Assembly (NCBI GenBank): GCA_026991535.1
Contig: JALXBH010000267.1
Span: forward strand, 1-39,826
DNA length: 39,826 bases
From: Calditrichia bacterium
Lineage (GTDB): Bacteria; Calditrichota; Calditrichia; Calditrichales; J004
Reading direction: 5' to 3'
The stretch's first letter is position 1; every line of letters begins with the position of its first letter. Positions 33,761 through 39,826 of the stretch are shown in pieces. Under the pieces are notes generated by a model. It was not told the DNA's origin and searched no databases. It saw nothing but the letters and a program-made list of their open reading frames with translations. The position numbers and the translations under genes are program-made.

Positions 33761-34453
33761 TTACCACAGTTCCCAAAAGCGCATCATGGAAAAGCCCTGC
33801 CGCACCCAATCTATATTAATTCCGATAACGTCGCTGAAAAAAATAACCACTTCCCAAAAGGCGCGGCTGATAAAAGAGTCGGTGAAAAAAGCATACATCA
33901 TGGCCAGCACGATGATGCCGGTTAAATCTTTGAAGCGAGTTAGCAGGGCCGGGGGCAGCCAGGGTTGAATAAAACCAAAGCCGTCCAGCCCCGGGATGGG
34001 CAACATATTAAATAGGATGGCGCTTATCTGTAAAAAAAGCAGCAGGGAGATAGAGGGCAAAAAAAGCGCTGGAATGGGCGCAAAATGAAGAACCGTAAGC
34101 AAAACAATTGCCACCAGGGCGTTGGCCGCGGGACCGGCCAAAGAAATCAAACTCAGAGCCTTGCGGCTTTTTATGGCCTGCGTGTTTATATAAACCGCGC
34201 CTCCCGGCAGGCCGATGCCGCCCATCAGTAAAAAGAGAACCGGAACGACAATACTTAAAAAAGGGTGGGTATATAACAGTGGGTTCAGGGTAAGATAGCC
34301 CTTTTCCTCCACGGATAGATCGCCGTGGCGGTAGGCGGTATAGGCATGGCTGAATTCATGCAGGGCCAGGGAAATAATCCACCCGCAGGTAACGGTGAGA
34401 AAGGTGATAAAACCATCCCATTGGGGCCAATGGCCCAAAAGTGCCAGAGTCAA
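33761..34453 (-). CDS. M50 site-2-type membrane metalloprotease
   Basis: A membrane-embedded zinc protease of family M50 (230 residues from the TTG at 34453). The zinc motif HEFSH lies in the first visible helices (WIISLALHEFSHAYTAYRHGD), the second conserved motif is NMLPIPGLDGF, and the glycine-rich GPAANALVA helix is present; five to six transmembrane segments. TTG 34453 has no ribosome binding site. The same frame is open up to the stop of the acetyltransferase gene at 34517-34519, and GGAG (34514-34517) overlaps that stop, so the true start may be a rare ATT at 34510, adding a hydrophobic start (IIRFYKISPVFWALILFFLL). Substrate unknown. Confidence 0.8.
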   Translation of the reverse strand: MTLALLGHWPQWDGFITFLTVTCGWIISLALHEFSHAYTAYRHGDLSVEEKGYLTLNPLLYTHPFLSIVVPVLFLLMGGIGLPGGAVYINTQAIKSRKALSLISLAGPAANALVAIVLLTVLHFAPIPALFLPSISLLLFLQISAILFNMLPIPGLDGFGFIQPWLPPALLTRFKDLTGIIVLAMMYAFFTDSFISRAFWEVVIFFSDVIGINIDWVRQGFSMMRFWELW

Positions 34454-34516
34454 TAAAAAAAAGAGAATCAGTGCCCAAAAAACCGGGCTGATTTTATAAA
34501 ACCGGATAATATACTC

Positions 34517-35002
34517 CTAATCTGTAAGCAGGCGCCGGTAAAGAAGGCTCTGTTCGCCAAAACGTTCGGTCCGTCCCTGTAATGAAAAACCGCAATGTCG
34601 TAAAACCCTTTGGGCCGGATCATTTTCCGGAGAGGTCAGGGCCGTCAACTCCCGCAGGCCCTTTTGCCGGGCCCATTCAATAACCGAAAGCCCCGCCCTT
34701 GTGGCCCAGCCCTTTCCCCGGTGCATAAGCCGTATGGAAAAACCCAGTTCAATCCGCGGCCGCTCCTCAATTTCGCGCATCATCAGGCCGCATTGCCCCA
34801 GCGATTCCCCCTTGGCGGACTCCAGCAGCCATACGCCAAAGCCATGTGTTTTATAGGATGTGATCTGCTCTTCCAGCCATATACGGGCATGTTCGGCAAT
34901 CTTTTCCGGCGGATAAAAGGTCATGGCGGGGGATTCTCCCAGCAGGCGGATGACAAAAGGCATATCCTTTTCCCGGTATTCCCGCAGGATGAATTCTTCC
35001 AT
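34517..35002 (-). CDS. GNAT acetyltransferase, RimJ/RimL type
   Basis: A 161-residue N-acetyltransferase of the RimJ/RimL/ribosomal-protein type (FILREYREKDMPFVIRLLGE at the start, ELGFSIRLMHRGKGWATRAG as the acetyl-CoA loop, ENDPAQRVLRHCGFSLQGR as the final motif). It transfers an acetyl group to an amine; the substrate is unknown. The frame is open to ATG 35077, but that would overlap the upstream gene by 60 bases; ATG 35002 gives the normal domain start. It lies 11 bases after the other acetyltransferase gene and ends directly before the M50 frame. Confidence 0.85.
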   Translation of the reverse strand: MEEFILREYREKDMPFVIRLLGESPAMTFYPPEKIAEHARIWLEEQITSYKTHGFGVWLLESAKGESLGQCGLMMREIEERPRIELGFSIRLMHRGKGWATRAGLSVIEWARQKGLRELTALTSPENDPAQRVLRHCGFSLQGRTERFGEQSLLYRRLLTD

Positions 35003-35013
35003 GGAAATGACAA

Positions 35014-35502
35014 TCAAGAGGGAGACCCAATTGCCGCGTTCAACAAGGCCTTGCCACTCAGGCGAAAGGTGGTCCATTCATCCATGCCCAGCGCGCCCAT
35101 GCGTTTGTAAAAATCGATAGCCGGTGTGTTCCAGTCGAGAACGCTCCACTCCAACCGGCCGCAATCGCGTTCAATGGCAATTTGCGCCAGCTTGCTTAGC
35201 ATGGCTTTGCCGTAACCCTTGCCGCGGTGTGCTTCTTTCACATACAGGTCTTCCAGATGGATACCCGGTTTTGCCAGAAAGGTGGAGTAGTTGTGAAAAA
35301 AAAGAGCAAAGGCCACGGGTATTTTTTCTTCAAAACCCAATAAAACTTCCGCATAGGCCTGTTGGTTGAAAAGCGTTTTTTTTATATCTTCCGCCGTGGC
35401 AACAACTTCATGAGAAAGTTTTTCATATTGTGCCAAAGATTTTATAAATTCCAGGATCAGCGCTGAGTCATCAACGGTGGCCCTGCGTATGGTAAGGGAC
35501 AT
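35014..35502 (-). CDS. GNAT acetyltransferase, diamine (SSAT2-like)
   Basis: A 162-residue GNAT enzyme like the spermidine/thialysine acetyltransferase group. The acetyl-CoA loop is HLEDLYVKEAHRGKGYGKAM, followed by VLDWNTPAIDFYKRMGA, which matches the LDWN-x-A-x-(D/N)-x-Y segment of human SSAT2 and its bacterial relatives; FNQQAYAEVLLGFEEKIPVAFALFFHNYSTF is the central sheet. These enzymes acetylate thialysine or small diamines. It is the first gene of the three-gene minus-strand group with the second acetyltransferase and the M50 protease. Confidence 0.85.
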   Translation of the reverse strand: MSLTIRRATVDDSALILEFIKSLAQYEKLSHEVVATAEDIKKTLFNQQAYAEVLLGFEEKIPVAFALFFHNYSTFLAKPGIHLEDLYVKEAHRGKGYGKAMLSKLAQIAIERDCGRLEWSVLDWNTPAIDFYKRMGALGMDEWTTFRLSGKALLNAAIGSPS

Positions 35503-35585
35503 AACACCTCTTATTTGTTTAGGGGCTGAAAATTTCCTTCCTTGCGGGTAATCATTTTATGTTTTTACCCGATAAAAAATTAATT

Positions 35586-35615
35586 TTTGAAAAAAAAGCG
35601 ACTAATGCAACTTTG
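35586..35615 (+). promoter_or_regulatory. FCB-type promoter of small RNA candidate
   Basis: TTTTG (35585-35589) is followed after 18 bases by CAACTTTG (35608-35615), seven of eight matches to TAnnTTTG. Transcription would begin near 35622, leading straight into the hairpins and the terminator described in the next entry. Confidence 0.4.
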
Positions 35616-35621
35616 TGTGAT

Positions 35622-35738
35622 AAGGGACGTAGCTCTTTGTCATACGAATTAGTTATGTTATTTCCCGAGACGTATACCCCTCCTCAATACGCCTCGTTAG
35701 CCCGCACCAATTCCCGGTTGTGCGGGCTTTTCTTTTTT
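35622..35738 (+). ncRNA. Candidate small RNA with anti-Shine-Dalgarno loop
   Basis: A plus-strand stretch of about 117 bases that ends in a strong terminator: GCCCGCAC (35700-35707) / GTGCGGGC (35720-35727), then TTTTCTTTTTT. Just before it is a 10-bp hairpin CGAG-A-CGTAT / ATACG-C-CTCG (35666-35675, 35687-35696, one A-C mismatch) whose 11-base loop is ACCCCTCCTCA. The loop contains CCTCC, the exact complement of the GGAGG ribosome binding site, as at the 3' end of 16S rRNA. No plus-strand gene precedes it; the 89-codon frame over it has no start signal or coding character. The layout (promoter, C-rich loop hairpin, terminator) is that of a trans-acting small RNA like the Cuckoo RNAs of alpha-proteobacteria. 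It could instead be an attenuated leader for the pterin operon starting at 35904. Confidence 0.6.
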
Positions 35739-35903
35739 AGGCCTTTCCCGGCGCTTTCATGTTATAAAAAGTTGGAATATTTGCTGCCCGCATGGTGTTT
35801 AGTCCGGCATGAGTTCATTCACGGATAAAGAGGCGGGGGCGCTTGTCTGTTTTCAATTATTGTTTAAATTGCCAAACATCAACAAAAGGAAGCGGGTAAA
35901 AAA
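35739..35903. other. Gene-free region before the pterin operon
   Basis: About 165 bases between the small RNA terminator and the first pterin gene. It should hold the operon promoter but no clear box is visible. The ribosome binding site AAGGAAG lies at about 35886-35892. Confidence 0.4.
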
Positions 35904-36317
35904 ATGACACGGGTTTCCATCAGTCGCAAGTTTGAATTTTCGGCCAGTCACCGTTATTGGCGGGAAGAGTGGACGGCGGAAAAAAATAACGAGGTTTTCG
36001 GAAAATGCACCAGTCCTTACGGACACGGGCATAACTATGAATTACATGTTACCCTGAGCGGGCCCATAGACCCGAAAACGGGTATGATTGTCAATCTGAC
36101 CGAAGTGAAAAAGCGGGTTTCCAGAATTTTGGAAGATTTTGATCATAAATATCTGAATCTGGACAATCCGCATTTTAAGGAACAGGTGCCGACCACGGAA
36201 AATATTGCCCTGGTTCTTTTCCGGCTGATAGACGCCGATTTAAGCCATGACGGTTTTGAACTGTTAAAAATACGCTTGTACGAAAAAAGCGATCTGTACG
36301 CCGAGGTGTGGAGGTAG
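35904..36317 (+). CDS. 6-pyruvoyltetrahydropterin synthase family, copy 1
   Basis: A 137-residue T-fold enzyme of the PTPS/QueD family. Zinc histidines: SASHRYW near residue 16 and the pair in GHGHNYEL. The catalytic cysteine is in GKCTSPYGHGH: five residues separate Cys and HGH, the spacing of true pyruvoyltetrahydropterin synthases, whereas E. coli QueD has three. The C-terminal Glu of LYEKSDLYAEV is also present. It probably acts on dihydroneopterin triphosphate made by the FolE encoded two genes downstream. It is the first gene of a tight operon; the second copy starts two bases after its stop. Confidence 0.88.
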   Translation: MTRVSISRKFEFSASHRYWREEWTAEKNNEVFGKCTSPYGHGHNYELHVTLSGPIDPKTGMIVNLTEVKKRVSRILEDFDHKYLNLDNPHFKEQVPTTENIALVLFRLIDADLSHDGFELLKIRLYEKSDLYAEVWR

Positions 36318-36319
36318 CC

Positions 36320-36739
36320 ATGTTACACGTGACCTTTAGCCGGGTGTACACTTTTTGCGCCGCCCATCGCTTAAACTCGCCCTGGTATGATGAAATGAAA
36401 AATTTTGAAATCTATGACAAGTGTAACAATGCCAGCGGACATGGCCATGATTACCGGCTGGAAGTGAGCCTTATCGGCACGCCGGACAGGCAAACGGGCA
36501 TGATTTGGGATATGGTCGATATGGATAGTAAGGTGCGGGAAGTGCTGGATACCCTGGATTACAAACACCTCAACAGGGAGGTTCCTTATTTCCGGGATAA
36601 AATTGCCACTTCGGAAAATCTGATCCAATATCTGTGGATGCATTTGGAAAAACGTTTCCCGCCGGATTATCTGTATCACCTGAAATTATGGGAAACCAAT
36701 AATAATTATTTTGAAATGGGAAGGAGCAACGCGCAGTGA
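36320..36739 (+). CDS. 6-pyruvoyltetrahydropterin synthase family, copy 2
   Basis: A 139-residue paralog of the preceding protein. Zinc histidines in CAAHRLN and SGHGHDYRL, catalytic Cys in [11 protein letters not shown] (again Cys-x5-HGH; CNN-x-x-GHGH is as in the animal enzyme) and the terminal Glu in [11 protein letters not shown]. The frame is open to GTG 36308, but ATG 36320 has a GGAGG site inside the end of copy 1 and is the obvious start. The two copies share only about a third of their residues, so they may work on different substrates or form a mixed oligomer; all active-site residues are kept in both. Confidence 0.88.
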   Translation: MLHVTFSRVYTFCAAHRLNSPWYDEMKNFEIYDKCNNASGHGHDYRLEVSLIGTPDRQTGMIWDMVDMDSKVREVLDTLDYKHLNREVPYFRDKIATSENLIQYLWMHLEKRFPPDYLYHLKLWETNNNYFEMGRSNAQ

Positions 36740-37311
36740 AGGATATGAAAACGGAAGATGCTGTTCGTGTAATACTGGAAGGAATCGGGGAAGACCCGGA
36801 ACGGCAGGGGCTGGCACGCACCCCGCACCGCGTGGCCAAGATGTACCGCGAGGTAATGGCCGGCTACGGGCAAAGTGCCCGGGAAGTGGTTAACGGGGCT
36901 ATTTATGACGTGGCTTATGATGAAATGGTCGTGGTGACCAATATTGAGTTTTATTCCATGTGCGAACACCACATGCTGCCATTTTACGGTGTAGCCCATG
37001 TAGCCTATTTGCCCAAAGGCAAGGTGATCGGTTTGAGCAAAATTCCGCGTATCGTGGAGATGTATGCCCGCCGCCTGCAGGTGCAGGAAAATATGACCCG
37101 GCAGATCGCCGACACCCTGCAGGATATTTTGCATCCGCAGGGGGTAGGCGTGGTGGTGGAAGGGCGGCATATGTGCATGATGATGCGCGGCGTGCAGAAA
37201 GACCAGGCCAAGATGATCACGTCCACCCTGGTCGGGGCTTTTAAGAACGATGAAAAGACCCGTGATGAATTTTTGCAACTGATACGGAGCAGCCGTGCCA
37301 ATCCCTTCTAA
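36736..37311 (+). CDS. folE: GTP cyclohydrolase I
   Basis: A 191-residue zinc-dependent GCYH-IA enzyme converting GTP to 7,8-dihydroneopterin triphosphate, the entry step to folate, biopterin and queuosine. The zinc ligands are Cys76 and His79 in [11 protein letters not shown] and the second Cys in HMCMMMRGV; further family signatures are [35 protein letters not shown] and [13 protein letters not shown]. It starts with GTG that overlaps the stop of copy 2 (GTGA), so translation is coupled. All four operon neighbours fit a pterin pathway. Confidence 0.96.
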   Translation: MKDMKTEDAVRVILEGIGEDPERQGLARTPHRVAKMYREVMAGYGQSAREVVNGAIYDVAYDEMVVVTNIEFYSMCEHHMLPFYGVAHVAYLPKGKVIGLSKIPRIVEMYARRLQVQENMTRQIADTLQDILHPQGVGVVVEGRHMCMMMRGVQKDQAKMITSTLVGAFKNDEKTRDEFLQLIRSSRANPF

Positions 37312-38005
37312 CCTGGCCGTGGTTACCGGCGCCAGCCGCGGTATTGGTGCGGCCGTGGCCCGTATGTTTTCCGAGGAAGGCATGGCCGTATTACTGCTGG
37401 CCCGCAACAGGGAGGCTCTGGACGGCGTGGCCGCGTATCTGGAGGCCGAGGGGGGCGCCCCGCATGTGCTGGCCGTGGATATTTCCGTATCCGCCGATCT
37501 GGAAAAGGTAAGCGCCTTTGTTAAAGCCTTTAAGGGGAAGCTGAGATATCTGGTACATAACGCCGCCGTGGCCCGGGTGGGCAGGGTGGCTACAATGTCC
37601 ATGGCCGATTGGCGCCGCACGCTGGATGTGAATCTGACTGCGCCGTTTAGCCTGACCCAAAAACTCCTGCCGTTTATGAAAGACGGCGGACATATCTTCT
37701 TTGTCAACTCCGTGGCCGGAAGGCAGGTCTTCCCGGAATGGGCCGCGTACAGCGCCTCCAAGTTCGGTTTGCGCGCCCTGGCCGATGCCCTGCGTATGGA
37801 ACTGGCCGGGGAGGGGATAAAGGTAACCACCCTCTATCCCGGGGCGGTGGATACCCCGCTGCATGAAAACCTGCCCTATAACTGGGAGCGGGGAAAAATG
37901 ATGAAGCCGCAAAATATTGCCGACGCCATAAAATATATTATCCGCCAGCCGGGCAATATCTGCATCAATGAGATGGACCTTGCTTCCGCCAGCGGGTTAT
38001 TTTAA
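37295..38005 (+). CDS. Short-chain reductase, sepiapterin reductase-like role
   Basis: A 236-residue classical SDR, NAD(P)H-dependent. Cofactor motif TGASRGIG near residue 11, HNAA, Ser in FFVNSVAG, catalytic Tyr/Lys in YSASKFG near 152/156, and the PG motif YPGAVDTPL. The Arg directly after the glycine motif region (LLARNREAL) favours NADPH. It overlaps folE by 17 bases and starts with GTG 37295. In the company of FolE and two PTPS-type enzymes the natural reading is the last step to a tetrahydropterin, as sepiapterin reductase or dihydromonapterin reductase; sequence alone does not prove the substrate. Confidence 0.82.
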   Translation: MPIPSNLAVVTGASRGIGAAVARMFSEEGMAVLLLARNREALDGVAAYLEAEGGAPHVLAVDISVSADLEKVSAFVKAFKGKLRYLVHNAAVARVGRVATMSMADWRRTLDVNLTAPFSLTQKLLPFMKDGGHIFFVNSVAGRQVFPEWAAYSASKFGLRALADALRMELAGEGIKVTTLYPGAVDTPLHENLPYNWERGKMMKPQNIADAIKYIIRQPGNICINEMDLASASGLF

Positions 38006-38008
38006 GCT

Positions 38009-38947
38009 ATGAGCAACCGGGAACTTACCGATTTTATCCGGCAAAGCGCGTTGGAACTGGGCTTTAGCAAGGTGGGTATGGCCCCCGCCGGGAAATTGCC
38101 TAAATCGGAATTCCTCCGGGAATGGCTCTCCGCCGGTCATCACGGCCGCATGAAGTGGATGGAAAATTATCTGGATAAGCGCATGGATGTCCGTCGTCTT
38201 TATCCGTCCGCCAAAAGCGTTGTGGCCGTGGGGCTGAATTATTACACTCCCCATGAGCATGCCGGGGTGGCCAACGCCGCCAAAATAAGCCGTTACGCCT
38301 GGGGCGAGGACTATCATAGAATCATGAAAAAACGGCTAAAAAATCTGCTGCGGCAAATAAAAAGTCACTATCCCTTTGTGGAGGGACGCCTGTTTGTCGA
38401 TACGGCCCCCATACAGGATAAGCTGTGGGCCGAACAGGCCGGACTGGGCTGGCAGGGAAAAAATACCAACATCATCAGCCGGGATTTCGGTTCCTGGATG
38501 TTCCTGGGTGAACTGGTGCTTAATGTTCCGTTGGTGTATGATACGCCCATGGAGGATTTTTGCGGCAGTTGCACGGCCTGTATCGATGCCTGCCCCACCG
38601 GCGCGCTGACGCCCTACAAGCTGGCCGGTGAGAAGTGCCTTTCATATATCACCATCGAGATGTGGGATGAGCCGATTCCCGAATCCGTAAAGGGAAAGAT
38701 GGAAAAGTGGGTGTTTGGCTGCGACATCTGCCAGGAGGTGTGTCCCTGGAACCGCTTTCAACAGCCCACGCGGGAAGAGGCCTTTCAACCGGCGCACCAC
38801 AATCATCAGGCACGGCTGGAGGAGTTTGAGGAACTGGATGAAGAGGGCTTCCGGAAACGCTTTAAAAAAAGTCCTGTATACCGGGCTAAATTTGAAAATT
38901 TTAAACGTAATGTGCGGGCGGTGAAGGAAAATATCACTTCCGGCTGA
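38009..38947 (+). CDS. queG: Epoxyqueuosine reductase
   Basis: A 312-residue cobalamin and iron-sulfur enzyme that reduces epoxyqueuosine to queuosine in tRNA, the last step of that pathway. Two [4Fe-4S] motifs are visible: CGSCTACIDACPTGAL and, after a Cys in AGEKCLSY, CDICQEVCPWNR. Other blocks are GMAPAGKLPKSEFLREWLSAG, HHGRMKWMENY, and DTAPIQDKLWAEQAGLGWQGKNT, typical of QueG. It lacks the C-terminal HEAT-like extension of longer forms. It follows the SDR by three bases, so a queuosine gene is co-transcribed with the pterin genes. Confidence 0.95.
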   Translation: MSNRELTDFIRQSALELGFSKVGMAPAGKLPKSEFLREWLSAGHHGRMKWMENYLDKRMDVRRLYPSAKSVVAVGLNYYTPHEHAGVANAAKISRYAWGEDYHRIMKKRLKNLLRQIKSHYPFVEGRLFVDTAPIQDKLWAEQAGLGWQGKNTNIISRDFGSWMFLGELVLNVPLVYDTPMEDFCGSCTACIDACPTGALTPYKLAGEKCLSYITIEMWDEPIPESVKGKMEKWVFGCDICQEVCPWNRFQQPTREEAFQPAHHNHQARLEEFEELDEEGFRKRFKKSPVYRAKFENFKRNVRAVKENITSG

Positions 38948-38950
38948 AGA

Positions 38951-39001
38951 CTCCCTCCCCCCTCTTACTCTCCCCACTTTGTGGAGGGAGAACTGTTTTT
39001 T
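38951..39001 (+). terminator. Terminator after queG
   Basis: CTCCCTCC (38951-38958) pairs perfectly with GGAGGGAG (38983-38990); a second, nearer pairing of CTCTCCCCAC with the same 3' arm is possible with two non-standard pairs. Seven T follow (38995-39001). It ends the pterin operon. Confidence 0.7.
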
Positions 39002-39084
39002 GTATACCGAAGCGGACTTTAAAAAAATCCCAAAGGTAAGTGTTTACCGTTAAAATATTATCTTTTGTATTGCCCGGAGCGTAG

Positions 39085-39826
39085 CTACCGTTCCTTGTTC
39101 TCCAGGCATAGTACCCCCATCATGCGTCCGCTGCGGGCGCCATCGCGGCGGTAGGAATAAAAAATATCCGCGGCCTCGTAGGTGCAGGTAGTATCCCGCT
39201 CGATATTTTGGGCCGTAATACCGGCGGCGATTAATTGGGCATGGATGGCGCCGGATACGTCCAGCTTAAAATGTCCGGGAACATCGGGAAGCAGGAAACC
39301 GGCCTCAAAGTGGGCGGCGGTCTTTTCATCCACCTGATAATTGCGGGCCTGTATGGCCGCGCCAATGGCCACCCGTAATTCGGAGGGACGGGAGCCGAAA
39401 GCCCGGCCCATGGCGGCGATAGTCTTACCGGCGATGTTTTGCGCCGTGCCCCGCCATCCGGAATGGACAACGCCGCAGGCGTGATTTCGGGGATCGTAGA
39501 TAAAAACGGGCGCGCAGTCGGCCGCCTGCACGGTCAGGGTCAGGCCGGGGACATCGGTAATCATCGCGTCGCAGCGTGGGATAAGGCCCGGTTGGCTTAC
39601 CCGGCGGATATGGTCGCTGTGCACCTGGGACTGGAAGGCCGTCTTTTTGATATTCAACTTAAGATGTTCAAAAAAAAGGAGGCGGTTTTTTTCAACATTG
39701 GCAACGGCGTCTCCGGTGCGCAGCCCCATGTTTAATGAGTGGTACGGCTCCGGAGAGACTCCGCCCTTGCGCGTGGAAAGGGCCTGAGTTAGGGGCAGGC
39801 CCTCAAAAATTCCGTAGCGTACCGCG
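39085..39826 (-). CDS. pgeF: Laccase-domain protein PgeF/YfiH, 5' end outside window
   Basis: A multicopper-oxidase-fold protein of the YfiH/PgeF/LACC1 family, 247 codons visible. An internal Met at 39729 is not the start: the frame continues to the right edge and carries the conserved N-terminal blocks GIFEGLPLTQALSTRKGGVS and PYHSLNMGLRTGD. Metal and substrate residues are present in VHSDHI, VQAADCAPVF, GVVHSGWRGTAQN, and SYRRDGARSGRM. Family members remove mis-incorporated serine from peptidoglycan precursors (PgeF in E. coli) or act on purine nucleosides. No terminator is visible at its 3' end. About 10-20 residues should be missing. Confidence 0.92.
   Translation of the reverse strand, partial: AVRYGIFEGLPLTQALSTRKGGVSPEPYHSLNMGLRTGDAVANVEKNRLLFFEHLKLNIKKTAFQSQVHSDHIRRVSQPGLIPRCDAMITDVPGLTLTVQAADCAPVFIYDPRNHACGVVHSGWRGTAQNIAGKTIAAMGRAFGSRPSELRVAIGAAIQARNYQVDEKTAAHFEAGFLLPDVPGHFKLDVSGAIHAQLIAAGITAQNIERDTTCTYEAADIFYSYRRDGARSGRMMGVLCLENKER

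Noticed and set aside
35622-35738. preQ1 riboswitch before the pterin/queuosine operon
   Set aside because: None of the known preQ1 motif features is visible, and the element ends in its own terminator 165 bases before the first gene. An unknown leader is still possible.
35559-35828. 89-codon plus-strand open frame over the small RNA candidate
   Set aside because: No ribosome binding site or homologous-looking motif; it passes through a strong terminator, which would end its mRNA.
36706-37830. 374-codon minus-strand frame across folE and the SDR gene
   Set aside because: Antisense to two well-conserved genes; composition and lack of motifs mark it as a shadow.
39085-39729. PgeF gene starting at the Met at 39729
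   Set aside because: The frame continues upstream to the window edge with the conserved TRKGGVS and SLNMGL blocks, so the Met is internal and the gene is partial.

Overview
The window reads as a bacterial chromosome fragment with the left end (about 1-3.9 kb) of an integrated mobile element at its edge. The core genes fit the FCB group: a type-B succinate dehydrogenase with one fused cytochrome b subunit, a Sec-type (clade II) lipoprotein NosZ, a topoisomerase I lacking zinc fingers and a vSGLT-like sodium/sugar symporter. Some promoters resemble the Bacteroidota TTTG / TAnnTTTG pattern. However, many genes have clear GGAG-type ribosome binding sites, and an HPr kinase is followed by mannose-family PTS IIA and IIB genes. 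That fits a deep FCB lineage (Calditrichota or Ignavibacteria-like) better than typical Bacteroidota. This placement is inference from gene content only.

Layout. 1-3811: a minus-strand, visibly AT-richer cassette with a tyrosine integrase, a short coiled-coil protein, unknown proteins, a paralogous pair of CDAFP-motif proteins, a helix-turn-helix protein and the start of a further gene. A 64-bp hairpin cassette occurs twice in it. 4037-7394: sdhCAB (minus). 7517-8623: a DUF2914 membrane protein. 8922-16645: a nitrous oxide reduction island (plus): cytochrome c lipoprotein, Rrf2 cysteine-cluster regulator, fasciclin lipoprotein, nosZ, a NosB-like membrane protein, nosL, nosD, nosF, nosY, cut by two good internal terminators. 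16664-21848: SixA-like phosphatase, NADPH-FMN reductase-like flavoprotein, and a 1377-residue hybrid sensor kinase. 22338-23975: sglT, preceded by a structured untranslated region with its own terminator. 24823-24895: tRNA-Phe.

25168-28335 (minus): xer recombinase, hpf, hprK, PTS IIA, PTS IIB, a regulatory-looking PTS set with no membrane components in view. 28611-30908: topA. 31372-31569: a small protein behind a promoter with an overlapping palindrome. 31642-35502 (minus): tpx, a RecQ without zinc cysteines, an M50 protease and two GNAT acetyltransferases. 35622-35738: a candidate small RNA whose hairpin loop carries an anti-Shine-Dalgarno sequence. 35904-38947: two tandem pyruvoyltetrahydropterin synthases, folE, a short-chain reductase and queG, an operon that looks built for a reduced pterin rather than only for queuosine. 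39085-39826: a PgeF/YfiH-type laccase-domain protein running off the right edge.

The most distinctive items are the CCUCC-loop small RNA candidate, the pterin operon, the duplicated hairpin cassette in the mobile element, and the Rrf2/fasciclin-containing nos island. All functional calls come from motif recognition by eye; no database search was run.
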